A stretch of DNA of 13,165 bases, taken from Pseudobdellovibrionaceae bacterium (GTDB lineage: Bacteria; Bdellovibrionota; Bdellovibrionia; Bdellovibrionales; JAMPXM01). The stretch covers positions 1 to 13,165 of the forward strand of contig CAJYOV010000236.1 in NCBI GenBank assembly GCA_913776405.1, read 5' to 3'. Below the pieces are notes generated by a model, which worked only from the letters and a program-made list of their open reading frames with translations, had not been told where the DNA came from and did not search any database. The translations under genes and the position numbers were made by a program. Position 1 is the stretch's first letter. Each line of letters begins with the position of its first letter. Below, one piece after another: positions 1 to 8,892 of the stretch.

Positions 1-2
1 CA

Positions 3-422
3 GCCACTCTCTGCGTGAAACGGATTGTCCTGATAAACGCTTACAAAGTTGAAAAGGTGTATTGGAGCTGCGAGCAGCTTTCACCTGACCGCGTGCGTGA
101 GTCGTGCTTGATGGGTCTTGAGCAAGCGCGCGATACCGTGCTTCCCGAAGTCGTTGAACGGCGTCGTTTCAAGCCTTTCGTCGAAGACGAACTGCCGGGC
201 TGGGTTCAGGGCCACCAAGCTTTCGTTGCGCATCCAGGCGCAAGCGTCTCATGCCCACGTGCCGTCGAGGGCGAAGTCTCGCTCGCGATCGGGCCGGAAG
301 GTGGCTTCATCGATTATGAGGTCGAAAAGCTGGTCGCGGCCGGCTTCACTTCGGTTGGACTCACGGAGCGCATTCTAAAAGTCGAAACCGCGATCACTGC
401 CTTGATCAGCCGCCTCACTTAA
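3..422 (+). CDS. rsmE: 16S rRNA m3U1498 methyltransferase RsmE, C-terminal part (5' end outside window)
   Basis: RsmE-family SPOUT methyltransferases put the N3-methyl group on U1498 of 16S rRNA, using S-adenosylmethionine. The frame is open from the left edge (base 3) to a TAA at 420-422, about 139 codons; the family is usually about 240 residues, so the N-terminal PUA-like domain and the start are missing. A GTG at base 15 is internal and should not be taken as the start. Seen here are GLEQARDT, the SAM-binding knot motif IGPEGGF followed by an acidic residue, a GF-x-x-VGL segment and the closing ILKVETA, which matches the family's RILR-x-ETA. The variant reading LINAYKVEKVYW near the left edge replaces the more usual E-K-x-x-ELGV region and, from memory, fits the delta-proteobacterial branch. 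The next gene follows after 14 bases, suggesting co-transcription. Family assignment is firm; the symbol is by homology. Confidence 0.88.
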   Translation, partial: ATLCVKRIVLINAYKVEKVYWSCEQLSPDRVRESCLMGLEQARDTVLPEVVERRRFKPFVEDELPGWVQGHQAFVAHPGASVSCPRAVEGEVSLAIGPEGGFIDYEVEKLVAAGFTSVGLTERILKVETAITALISRLT

Positions 423-436
423 GGTGTCATGAAGGG

Positions 437-1660
437 ATGAAGAAATACTTAGAAGCGCTCTTTAATCCGCGAATGCTCATCATTTTTCTCATGGGTTTCT
501 CGAGCGGTTTGCCCTTAGCTTTGACCGGCGGCACGCTGAAACTTTGGATGAGACAAGACGGCGTCGATCTCGCAACGATTGGCTTCTTCTCTGCGGTAGC
601 ACTTCCAACTTCGCTGAAGTTCTTGTGGGCCCCTATTCTTGATCGTTATGTTCCACCACTGGGTCGTCGTCGCGGTTGGATCGTGATTGCGCAAATCTGT
701 TTGGCCCTCTCGCTTCTCGCAATCTCATTCGTAAAGCCGAATGAGCAGCGCACGATGCTTGCGGTTTTGGCGTTTTTGATTTCATTTTTTGCCTGCACTC
801 AGGATATCGGTCTCGATGCCTTCCGCCGCGAGTTTCTCTCGGCTGAAGAATTTGGGTTTGGTACGTCGCTCTTCATCACGTCCTACCGCTTAGCGATGCT
901 CGTCGCGAGTTCAGGCGCACTTTTTCTTGCGGCATTTTTCAGTTGGCAAGCGAGCTACCAGATCATGGCTGCTCTCGTCAGCATCGGCTTCATTGCGACG
1001 ATCTTCGCGAAAGAGCCAGTTGTCGAGGCCGCGCCACCGCGCACGCTGCTAAACGCGTTCATCGAACCGCTGAAAGAATACTTCAGTCGTAAGGGCGCGT
1101 TTTGGATTGCAGGTTTCGTGCTTCTCTACAAACTCGGCGACGCCGTCGCTCTACAAATGACGATGCCGTTTTATAAAGACATGGGCTACACGACCGAGCA
1201 AATCGCGTCCGTCGTGAAAATCGCGGGCATTTGGGCAACGATCGTGGGCGGTCTCGTCGGCGGCGCGATCATGATCCGCATCGGCATCAGCCGCGCGTTG
1301 TTTGTCTTCGGCGTGCTCCAAGGGATCGCGGTTCTCGGCTTCGCATGGCTGACCGTTGCGGACCACAATCTGACAAACCTTGCGGTTGTCGTCTCAGCAG
1401 AAAACTTCGCTATCGGCATGGCGACCGCGGCCTACGTCGCCTTCATGGCCAGCATGACCAACAAACGCTTCTCGGCGACTCAGTACGCGCTTCTCTCGAG
1501 CCTCGCCATGATCCCAAGCACCCTCGTCGCCACACCGGCCGGCCTCCTGATCGAAGCCGTCGGCTACTTCAACTTCTTCGTGATCTGCACGGTCTGCGCA
1601 TTGCCGGGCCTGATGATGATCCCGAAGATTAGGAAGATCGCGCTCGCTCCGGAGGGTTGA
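437..1660 (+). CDS. ampG: AmpG-like muropeptide permease (MFS transporter)
   Basis: This is a 407-residue inner-membrane transporter of the major facilitator superfamily with about 12 hydrophobic segments. AmpG proteins import anhydromuropeptides from the periplasm for peptidoglycan recycling. Family-like motifs are GFSSGLPLALTGGTL (residues 20-34) in the first segment, FLWAPILDRYVPP with the following GRRRGW loop between segments 2 and 3, and TQDIGLDAFRREFL after segment 4. The length is short of the E. coli protein (about 490 residues, extra C-terminal helices) but fits the shorter AmpG homologues common elsewhere. The start is the ATG at 437; a GAAGGG run directly abuts it and AAGG lies about 12 bases upstream, so the ribosome site is ordinary to weak. 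It sits 14 bases after the rsmE stop. In a predator such as Bdellovibrio a muropeptide importer could also serve prey-wall salvage, but that is inference. Substrate is inferred from family only. Confidence 0.85.
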   Translation: MKKYLEALFNPRMLIIFLMGFSSGLPLALTGGTLKLWMRQDGVDLATIGFFSAVALPTSLKFLWAPILDRYVPPLGRRRGWIVIAQICLALSLLAISFVKPNEQRTMLAVLAFLISFFACTQDIGLDAFRREFLSAEEFGFGTSLFITSYRLAMLVASSGALFLAAFFSWQASYQIMAALVSIGFIATIFAKEPVVEAAPPRTLLNAFIEPLKEYFSRKGAFWIAGFVLLYKLGDAVALQMTMPFYKDMGYTTEQIASVVKIAGIWATIVGGLVGGAIMIRIGISRALFVFGVLQGIAVLGFAWLTVADHNLTNLAVVVSAENFAIGMATAAYVAFMASMTNKRFSATQYALLSSLAMIPSTLVATPAGLLIEAVGYFNFFVICTVCALPGLMMIPKIRKIALAPEG

Positions 1661-1975
1661 GCGGGGTGCGTGCTGGCTTGCGAGTTCGGTGCGGCATGCG
1701 CGCCGCCGGGTGCGGGCCGCGTGTAGTTCGGTGGTTCGTGGATCTCGGGACTTCGTTCTTGTTGGTTAACAAGCACAGACCGCTAAAGACCGAGAGAACC
1801 GAGAAAGTAGCACTGCACCGATCCCGAACAGAATTCTCAGACTCGAAACCGATGAATCACCTTTTCCCAAACAATTTGAAGTCCGGAGTCGCAACACTCA
1901 GTCGCGTGTCAAAGACAGCAAAACTTTAAACATTCGACTTCTTACAGACGAAATGACTCCTGCAGACTACAACGC
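1661..1975. other. Gene-free stretch between ampG and the convergent HNH gene
   Basis: This is 315 bases between two convergent genes with no convincing coding frame. The first 70 bases are distinctly GC-rich, with a hairpin GCGGC-ATGCGC-GCCGC at 1691-1706 that lacks a following T-run. The rest is more AT-rich. A second small perfect hairpin, CTTGTT-GGTT-AACAAG, lies at 1758-1773, and AGTTCGGTG occurs twice (1683-1691, 1726-1734). One or both hairpins may help end transcription from either side, but none is a canonical intrinsic terminator. Confidence 0.6.
1691..1706 (+). terminator. GC-rich hairpin downstream of ampG (weak terminator candidate)
   Basis: Five-base perfect stem GCGGC / GCCGC with a 6-base loop, 31 bases past the ampG stop. 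There is no U-tract after it, so if it ends transcription it would need Rho or act only as a 3'-end stabiliser. Confidence 0.2.
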
Positions 1976-3049
1976 CTAAGCGCGAAACTGACTCTTCCAA
2001 AGGAAGCGATTATGTTTCGCGCAAAGAACTCTCAAGTTGTCCGCTTGATTCGATCCTCCGAGAGCGAATCCTTCGACGTGATCAATTTGAAGCGCAAGCT
2101 GCGAGCCGCAAAGTTCACCCATCTCACTCACGAACTCGCAGCCCTGATTCTGGTTTCTCGACCAGACTTGGTGTCTGACGCTTGATGCGACGTAACGAGA
2201 ACGCTTCATTTCGTGCGCGCGAAACGAACGGTCGAGATCGATCTCCGAATCTTCGATTCCAGTCAGGGCCCCCAACTTGCCGGGCTCTGAGTTTTTATCG
2301 GCGAACGACATTTTCGATGAGTGCGAGATGTTTTTCTCAACTCTCTTCTGAGTTCGCTCAGCTTTGCGAGCCGGGTCGAATTTTTCCAAGCCGAGTTCGA
2401 CGAGTTTCTCGAAAAGCTGTTCCAGCGAAATGTTCGGATTTGCGTGAGCGAAGAGGGCTCTAAGCTTCTTCATCTTCACTTCGGTTTCTTCAGATATAGA
2501 GAACGATACCTGAAACCGATCATGGCCAACGGGCTTCATGGTTTCGATCTTAAGAATGTTCGGATTTCTTTTCGCAAGCTCACGCTCTACCTCGCGAGTG
2601 GACTTCGAGACGCAGGCGTCTAAAATTTCGCGCCTCTCTTCGATTGAGTACGTTCGATTTTCTTTCTTCTCAAGATTCAAGAACGTCTGCACTTTCGAGA
2701 CTGCGGTCAGCGAGAGCGCGCCTGACTCAATCTTTGCTTCGACTTCAGGTAGAACTTGAATCATCCTCATCGCATTTATTCTCGCCTGAGCGGAAGCCGC
2801 ACAGTACCCGAGCTTCTCCGTAGCAAATTGAAAGAGCGATGAACACGCGTGCTTCAAGTAAAGCTCACGGTCGTTGATCTCCTTGAAAAAACGAACGACC
2901 ACCGCCGTTGCTTCCCGCTCAATTTTAATCGCCGCTTTCGTTTCGATCAGAAGATCCGTGTCCGATAATGACGACAGAAAATTGTCGACCATCCGCGACT
3001 CTTTCGCCGATGCCGATGCCGATGCCGAGGCCCTGAAATCGATTTGCAT
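1976..3049 (-). CDS. HNH endonuclease domain protein
   Basis: The protein has 357 residues from the preferred start. The C-terminal 55 residues form an HNH nuclease fold: C304 and C314 (CGS), then IDH (D323, H324), FALGGSNQADNLR with N338, and C343-x2-H346-N. These are the expected metal-binding and catalytic residues, so it looks intact. The long N-terminal part, rich in charged helices (including TREVERELAKRNP), has the layout of the multi-copy HNH family that I associate with Bdellovibrio genomes. Its role is unknown; such solitary genes may be selfish or act on foreign DNA. The start at 3049 is preferred because GGAG (3056-3059) sits 6 bases upstream. An in-frame ATG at 3109 would add 20 residues but has no Shine-Dalgarno and lies against a palindrome. 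Near the N-terminus is an Ala-Ser repeat from a hexanucleotide repeat. It is the only minus-strand gene in the window, which suggests insertion. No partner methylase or recombinase lies nearby. Confidence 0.85.
   Translation of the reverse strand: MQIDFRASASASASAKESRMVDNFLSSLSDTDLLIETKAAIKIEREATAVVVRFFKEINDRELYLKHACSSLFQFATEKLGYCAASAQARINAMRMIQVLPEVEAKIESGALSLTAVSKVQTFLNLEKKENRTYSIEERREILDACVSKSTREVERELAKRNPNILKIETMKPVGHDRFQVSFSISEETEVKMKKLRALFAHANPNISLEQLFEKLVELGLEKFDPARKAERTQKRVEKNISHSSKMSFADKNSEPGKLGALTGIEDSEIDLDRSFRAHEMKRSRYVASSVRHQVWSRNQNQGCEFVSEMGELCGSQLALQIDHVEGFALGGSNQADNLRVLCAKHNRFLWKSQFRA
3006..3029. repeat. Hexanucleotide tandem repeat (GCCGAT)x3 + GCCGAG
   Basis: Three perfect copies of GCCGAT and a fourth with one change, inside the 5' end of the HNH gene. 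On the coding strand it reads as alternating Ala-Ser. Because the unit is a multiple of three, slippage would lengthen or shorten the linker without breaking the frame. Confidence 0.85.
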
Positions 3050-3113
3050 GAGGATCTCCAAATCAAAATTGATCTGAGAATCGCGAATATTCCCAGAGGA
3101 GATTGTCATACCA

Positions 3114-3147
3114 CGGGTTTATAAACCCGCTTTTTCTCCGTTTCGAA
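3114..3147 (-). promoter_or_regulatory. Probable HNH promoter with 16-base perfect palindrome over the -10
   Basis: CGGGTTTATAAACCCG at 3114-3129 is its own reverse complement. On the minus strand its centre supplies TATAAA (3118-3123, one mismatch to TATAAT), with TTCGAA 18 bases upstream (3142-3147, three matches to TTGACA). Transcription would then begin near 3109, leaving a leader of about 60 bases before the ATG at 3049. That agrees with the start chosen for the HNH gene. A perfect palindrome over a -10 box could be an operator. On the plus strand the same palindrome is followed by CTTTTTCT, so it could instead work as a small intrinsic terminator. The sequence alone does not decide. Confidence 0.4.
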
Positions 3148-3380
3148 GGGGCTTAACGGTTAGATCTAAGTTTGATTGAGACAGCGATTAAACGCACAAG
3201 ATTGACTCATGTCTGGTGTAAGTCGAATTCGATCCTGACCCGTCGACTTCATTCTGAAATCGTAATAGCGAAGGGATTAAAGATCGAAAACTCGGGTCAA
3301 GAACTTTCTCGCACTTCACGCGTCGCGGCGAAGCACTTTCTCGTGCACAAAAACTTCAGTGTACATCCGGCGTCGAGCGT
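3130..3380. other. Gene-free stretch upstream of the kdsB operon
   Basis: About 250 bases with no convincing gene. Short open frames exist but have no ribosome site and no protein-like pattern. It must hold, or lie downstream of, the promoter for the kdsB operon; TTGACT at about 3203-3208 is a possible -35 box, but no good -10 follows at the right distance, so I do not call a promoter. Confidence 0.5.
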
Positions 3381-3496
3381 GTGCTCATCACATCGTCTTT
3401 GAATAAACAAGGTTTCAAAGAAGTCGAAGAGTATGCTTACGACACGTGGATCAAGCCACTCGTTGAAGGGCCCAGCTCTACAGCAGGAGAAACTCC

Positions 3497-3500
<4 letters not shown>
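3381..3500 (+). pseudogene. 3' remnant of an unidentified gene (or tiny ORF) overlapping the kdsB start
   Basis: In this frame the last 40 codons before a TGA at 3498-3500 read like genuine protein, including GFKEVEEYAYDTWIKPLVEG. The TGA overlaps the kdsB GTG in the form GTGA, exactly as the kdsB stop overlaps the pyrG start. The frame is open back to 3258, but upstream of about 3380 the codons stop looking like protein. There is no ATG and no ribosome site for GTG 3381 or TTG 3399. The simplest reading is the surviving tail of a former first gene of the kdsB operon, its 5' part lost when the HNH segment arrived. It could also be a short leader ORF coupled to kdsB. I do not recognise the parent protein; the TWIKPL string resembles the N-terminal DnaA motif, but its C-terminal position argues against DnaA. 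Confidence 0.45.
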
Positions 3501-6108
<2,608 letters not shown>

Positions 6109-6120
6109 AAGGATTTTGCC

Positions 6121-7131
6121 GTGGAGCCAACAACCAAAAAGCCAAGTCACCCGCAAAACGACCTCGAAGAAGGCAAGCGCGTTCTCGAAATCGAAGCGAG
6201 AGCCATCGATTACGTTCGCTCTCGTTTGGGCGAAACCTTCGCCAAAGCTGTCGAAATCCTCGATGGCTGCCGCGGCAAAGTTGTTGTGACGGGCATGGGA
6301 AAGTCGGGTCACGTCGGTCGCAAAATCGCGAGCACCATGACATCTACGGGCGTGCCTGCCGTTTTTCTCCATCCTGCTGAAAGTTCCCACGGTGACCTCG
6401 GGATCGTGGCGCAAGACGATGTCGTCATTGCGATCTCATACGGAGGCGAGACTCCGGAACTCCAAGACGTCTTGAAGTACACGACGCGCAAAGGGATTCC
6501 CGTTGTCGCCATGACAGGCAAGCCACAAAGCACGCTTGGTCGCGCAGGCACAGTGACTCTCGACGTCGGTGTCGACAAAGAGGCGTGCCCCATGGGCCTT
6601 GCGCCAACTGCAAGTTCAACGGCGACGCTAGCACTCGGCGATGCGCTCGCTATGACTTTGGTCAAGCGCCGCGGCTTCAAAGAAGAAGATTTCGCCGAGT
6701 ATCACCCAGGCGGAAGTCTGGGCCGTCGTCTTCTGACTCATGTCTCAGACGTCATGCACACGGGCGAAGCTCTCCCGGTCGTTGGTCTGGCGACGAGTAT
6801 GAAAGACGTGCTGACAGTCATGACGAAAAAAGAAGTTCGCGGTGTGGCCGGCGTCACGGATGAAAAAGGCGCACTCATCGGCGTTATCACAGACGGTGAC
6901 ATCCGTCGTTGTTTAGAAAAAAGCCATAATCCACTTCAAGATACGGCTCAAAACATCATGTCGAAAACTCCGAAGACTGTCGATGCGAACGAGCTCGCGG
7001 AAAAGGCCCTCTTCATGATGGAGCAATTCTCGATTCAGTCGCTCTTCGTCGTGAATCGCGAGTCTGCGCAACCAACACACCCTGTTGGGCTTCTGCATTT
7101 CCACGATTTGTTGAAGGCAAAATTGCGTTAA
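6121..7131 (+). CDS. kdsD: D-arabinose 5-phosphate isomerase (KdsD/KpsF family)
   Basis: This enzyme converts ribulose 5-phosphate to arabinose 5-phosphate, the first committed step to Kdo. The 336 residues hold a sugar-isomerase (SIS) domain at about 30-180 and two CBS domains at about 209-265 and 278-335, the full family layout. Visible are VTGMGKSGHVGRKIAST with K61, HPAESSHGDLG with H90, CPMGLAPTASST, and EYHPGGSLGRRL with H195; K61 and H195 match conserved active-site positions of the family. The phosphate loop reads ISYGGET (105-111), where SIS proteins often have a serine in place of G108. The GTG start has AAAGGA about 8 bases upstream and follows the pyrG stop by 12 bases, so it belongs to the kdsB-pyrG operon. 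kdsA, often found between pyrG and this gene in related genomes, is absent here. Family is firm; KdsD rather than KpsF is chosen from the context. Confidence 0.93.
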   Translation: MEPTTKKPSHPQNDLEEGKRVLEIEARAIDYVRSRLGETFAKAVEILDGCRGKVVVTGMGKSGHVGRKIASTMTSTGVPAVFLHPAESSHGDLGIVAQDDVVIAISYGGETPELQDVLKYTTRKGIPVVAMTGKPQSTLGRAGTVTLDVGVDKEACPMGLAPTASSTATLALGDALAMTLVKRRGFKEEDFAEYHPGGSLGRRLLTHVSDVMHTGEALPVVGLATSMKDVLTVMTKKEVRGVAGVTDEKGALIGVITDGDIRRCLEKSHNPLQDTAQNIMSKTPKTVDANELAEKALFMMEQFSIQSLFVVNRESAQPTHPVGLLHFHDLLKAKLR

Positions 7132-7242
7132 AGCAGGCTGGACAAAGGCCCCGCACATTTCCGAAATCTCTAGCAGTTTCTCGCGTTTAACTGAAATTCG
7201 ATGCAAGCTTTGAACTCGAGCAAAGAATTTTAGCACCGGCAT

Positions 7243-7265
7243 TGAATCGCCTCAAAATCGATTCA
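7243..7265. repeat. Inverted repeat upstream of the outer-membrane operon
   Basis: TGAATCG and CGATTCA form a perfect 7-base inverted repeat around a 9-base spacer, 38 bases before the start of the first barrel gene and 111 bases after the kdsD stop. No T-run follows. It could be a leader hairpin or a regulator site at the start of the second operon. I could not fix a promoter in this 172-base gap. Confidence 0.35.
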
Positions 7266-7303
7266 GGGCGGATGAGACACCGTACAAGACGGCGCAGAAA
7301 TGG

Positions 7304-8083
7304 ATGTCTGCTTTGAGAATCACGAACTGGCTTAGCTCTGTCGGAAGAGCGGCAACTTTTGCCGCTGTGGCGTTAGCAGTTGTTACGTTTACGGGAACGC
7401 AAGCTTCTCACGCAGCGACTGAAACAATTCAATTTCCGGATAACGAACTCGCATCAGAATCAGTTTACCCTGTGTTCGATCACCCGGAAGGCGTGAAGCA
7501 GCGGTTGGTTCCGACTGCAAGGCGCATCGAACTTGGCGTCGTTGGTAGCTACGCGCTGACGGAGCCTTTCTTCAATCCAATCGCCATCGGAGTAACGGGT
7601 TCGTATCACATCAACGAAACGCACGCGATCAACTTGCTTGGGCTTTCATACCTCGGCGGTATTTCAAACTACGCGAAGCAAATCAACGAGACACAGAACA
7701 TTCAGTTCAACGCGCAATACGCGCCGGAGCCGAAATATCTCTTCCTCGGTAGTTACCAGTACACAGGTTATTACGGCAAGATCTCGCTCTCGAAAGACAC
7801 TGTGATGAATCTCTCGCTCTACGGTCTCTTCGGTGTCGGCATGATCGGCATCGGTGACGCAAGCAATCCGGTTCTCAGCCTCGGCCTCGGCCAGAAATTT
7901 TATCTGAATCGTTCGTTCGCATTCCGTTTTGATTTGCGCGCGCTTGCGTACCAAGGCCCGGATGTGACGTCACGAAATCGGAGTGCTGTAACGTCGACTG
8001 AATCGGCGTCGCTCTACGAGAAGACTCTGCAATTTGGCTCGCACATCTCGGCGGGTGTCATCTATCTCTTCCCGGGTTTTTAA
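7304..8083 (+). CDS. Outer-membrane beta-barrel protein (first of a tandem pair; GltA/GltB-like)
   Basis: The protein has 259 residues. A Sec signal peptide (RITNWLSS... hydrophobic stretch, AAVALAVVTF, ending ASHA at about residue 37) is followed by a short acidic segment and a predicted beta-barrel. From VFDHPEGVKQRLVPTARRIELG onward alternating hydrophobic strands run to the C-terminal ...VIYLFPGF, whose terminal Phe is the usual signal for barrel insertion. The pattern (Q-R, R-x-E-L, FFNP, a Y-H-x-x-E strand, LGLGQKF, FAFRFDLRA) fits the outer-membrane barrel family common in myxobacteria and bdellovibrios. The ATG at 7304 has only a weak ribosome site. It starts a four-gene operon with a second barrel and two TPR proteins. 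That context is what suggests a Glt gliding-type role, as an outer-membrane partner of periplasmic TPR proteins; the sequence alone shows only a small barrel. No pore function can be inferred. Confidence 0.8.
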   Translation: MSALRITNWLSSVGRAATFAAVALAVVTFTGTQASHAATETIQFPDNELASESVYPVFDHPEGVKQRLVPTARRIELGVVGSYALTEPFFNPIAIGVTGSYHINETHAINLLGLSYLGGISNYAKQINETQNIQFNAQYAPEPKYLFLGSYQYTGYYGKISLSKDTVMNLSLYGLFGVGMIGIGDASNPVLSLGLGQKFYLNRSFAFRFDLRALAYQGPDVTSRNRSAVTSTESASLYEKTLQFGSHISAGVIYLFPGF

Positions 8084-8109
8084 TTATGGCATTAGGCAGG
8101 TTTACACCG

Positions 8110-8892
8110 ATGAGACATCTGAAGAATCTCCTCCTAGTCCAACTCGTCCTGCTTGCGTGCGTGACCGTTGCGCAAGCTCAAGAAGACGGCGAAGACATCG
8201 AAAATCTCTTTAACAAAGAAGAACAACAAGCGCCGGTCTCATCTGAGAAGCCTGCCGCTCAGGACAAAAAAGACGACATCAAGGACGTGTCAGACCTTGG
8301 GCGCCTTTCGACGTTCAGTGACGTTGCCGTCATTCAGCGCCGTTACCTTCCGAAGACGGGTCGATTCGAGATTTACGCGGCACCAAGCTTGGTCTTGAAC
8401 GACGCGTTCTTCATCAACTTCGGCGTCAATGGCCGTTTGGGTTACAACTTCACGGAACGCTACGGGGTTGAACTTGTTGGGTTCGGTCTCACGACCTCTC
8501 AGCGTCAAGTTACGAAAGACCTCGCGAGCAAACGCGGTGTCGAAACACGCAGCTTGATCACGCCAAAGAGCTATTACGGTCTCGATTTCAAATACACGCC
8601 GATCTACGGCAAGATGACGAACTCGGGTGCCTCGATCACACCGTTTGATCTTTATTTCTCGGTCGGTGCGGGCATGACCGGTACGAACCAAGGCGGCACA
8701 GAGCCTTCGCTTCACCTCGGTACGGGCCAGATCTTCGCGCTCTCAAAAGGCATGGCTTTCCGTTGGGATTTCAGCTGGAACGTTTTCTCTGCCGAATCGA
8801 ATGTTGAAACGTCACGTGGCCGCTCGGTTTATAACACGCTCCTGATCTCAGCCGGCGTGAGCTTCTTCTTTCCGGAGGCTAAGTACAGATGA
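8110..8892 (+). CDS. Outer-membrane beta-barrel protein (second of a tandem pair; GltA/GltB-like)
   Basis: The protein has 260 residues from the chosen start. The signal peptide begins MRHLKNLLLVQLVLLA and ends at VAQA; an acidic, Lys-rich stretch (EDGEDIENLFNKEEQQ) precedes the barrel. The barrel opens with VIQRRYLPKTGRFEIY and NDAFFINFGVNG, and closes with LLISAGVSFFFPEAKYR. It lines up with the preceding gene product: Q-R-x-L/Y-x-P, R-x-E-L/I, YGK, LYxxxGxGMxG, a P-x-L-x-LGxGQ-x-F strand, MAFR/FAFR followed by F-D or W-D, and R-S near the last strand. The two are therefore tandem paralogues. An in-frame ATG at 8086 would add 8 residues, but it lacks a ribosome site and puts polar residues before the signal, so 8110 (GGCAGG upstream) is preferred. 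Its TGA overlaps the next ATG as ATGA, so translation is likely coupled. Function is inferred from family and context. Confidence 0.8.
   Translation: MRHLKNLLLVQLVLLACVTVAQAQEDGEDIENLFNKEEQQAPVSSEKPAAQDKKDDIKDVSDLGRLSTFSDVAVIQRRYLPKTGRFEIYAAPSLVLNDAFFINFGVNGRLGYNFTERYGVELVGFGLTTSQRQVTKDLASKRGVETRSLITPKSYYGLDFKYTPIYGKMTNSGASITPFDLYFSVGAGMTGTNQGGTEPSLHLGTGQIFALSKGMAFRWDFSWNVFSAESNVETSRGRSVYNTLLISAGVSFFFPEAKYR

Noticed and set aside
15..422. GTG at base 15 as the true start of the first gene
   Set aside because: The frame is open to the left edge and the RsmE family needs about 100 more N-terminal residues, so the gene is cut by the window.
1657..1929. Possible 90-codon plus-strand gene after ampG
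   Set aside because: Starts with TTG inside ampG's last codons, no ribosome site, composition follows the base shift of the region rather than a protein.
1976..3109. ATG at 3109 as the HNH start
   Set aside because: No ribosome site, adjoining palindrome that probably overlaps the -10 box, while the ATG at 3049 has GGAG at ideal spacing.
3172..3402. Possible 76-codon plus-strand gene before kdsB
   Set aside because: No ribosome site and no protein-like pattern; the coding-like signal at its end is in a different frame (the remnant ending at 3500).
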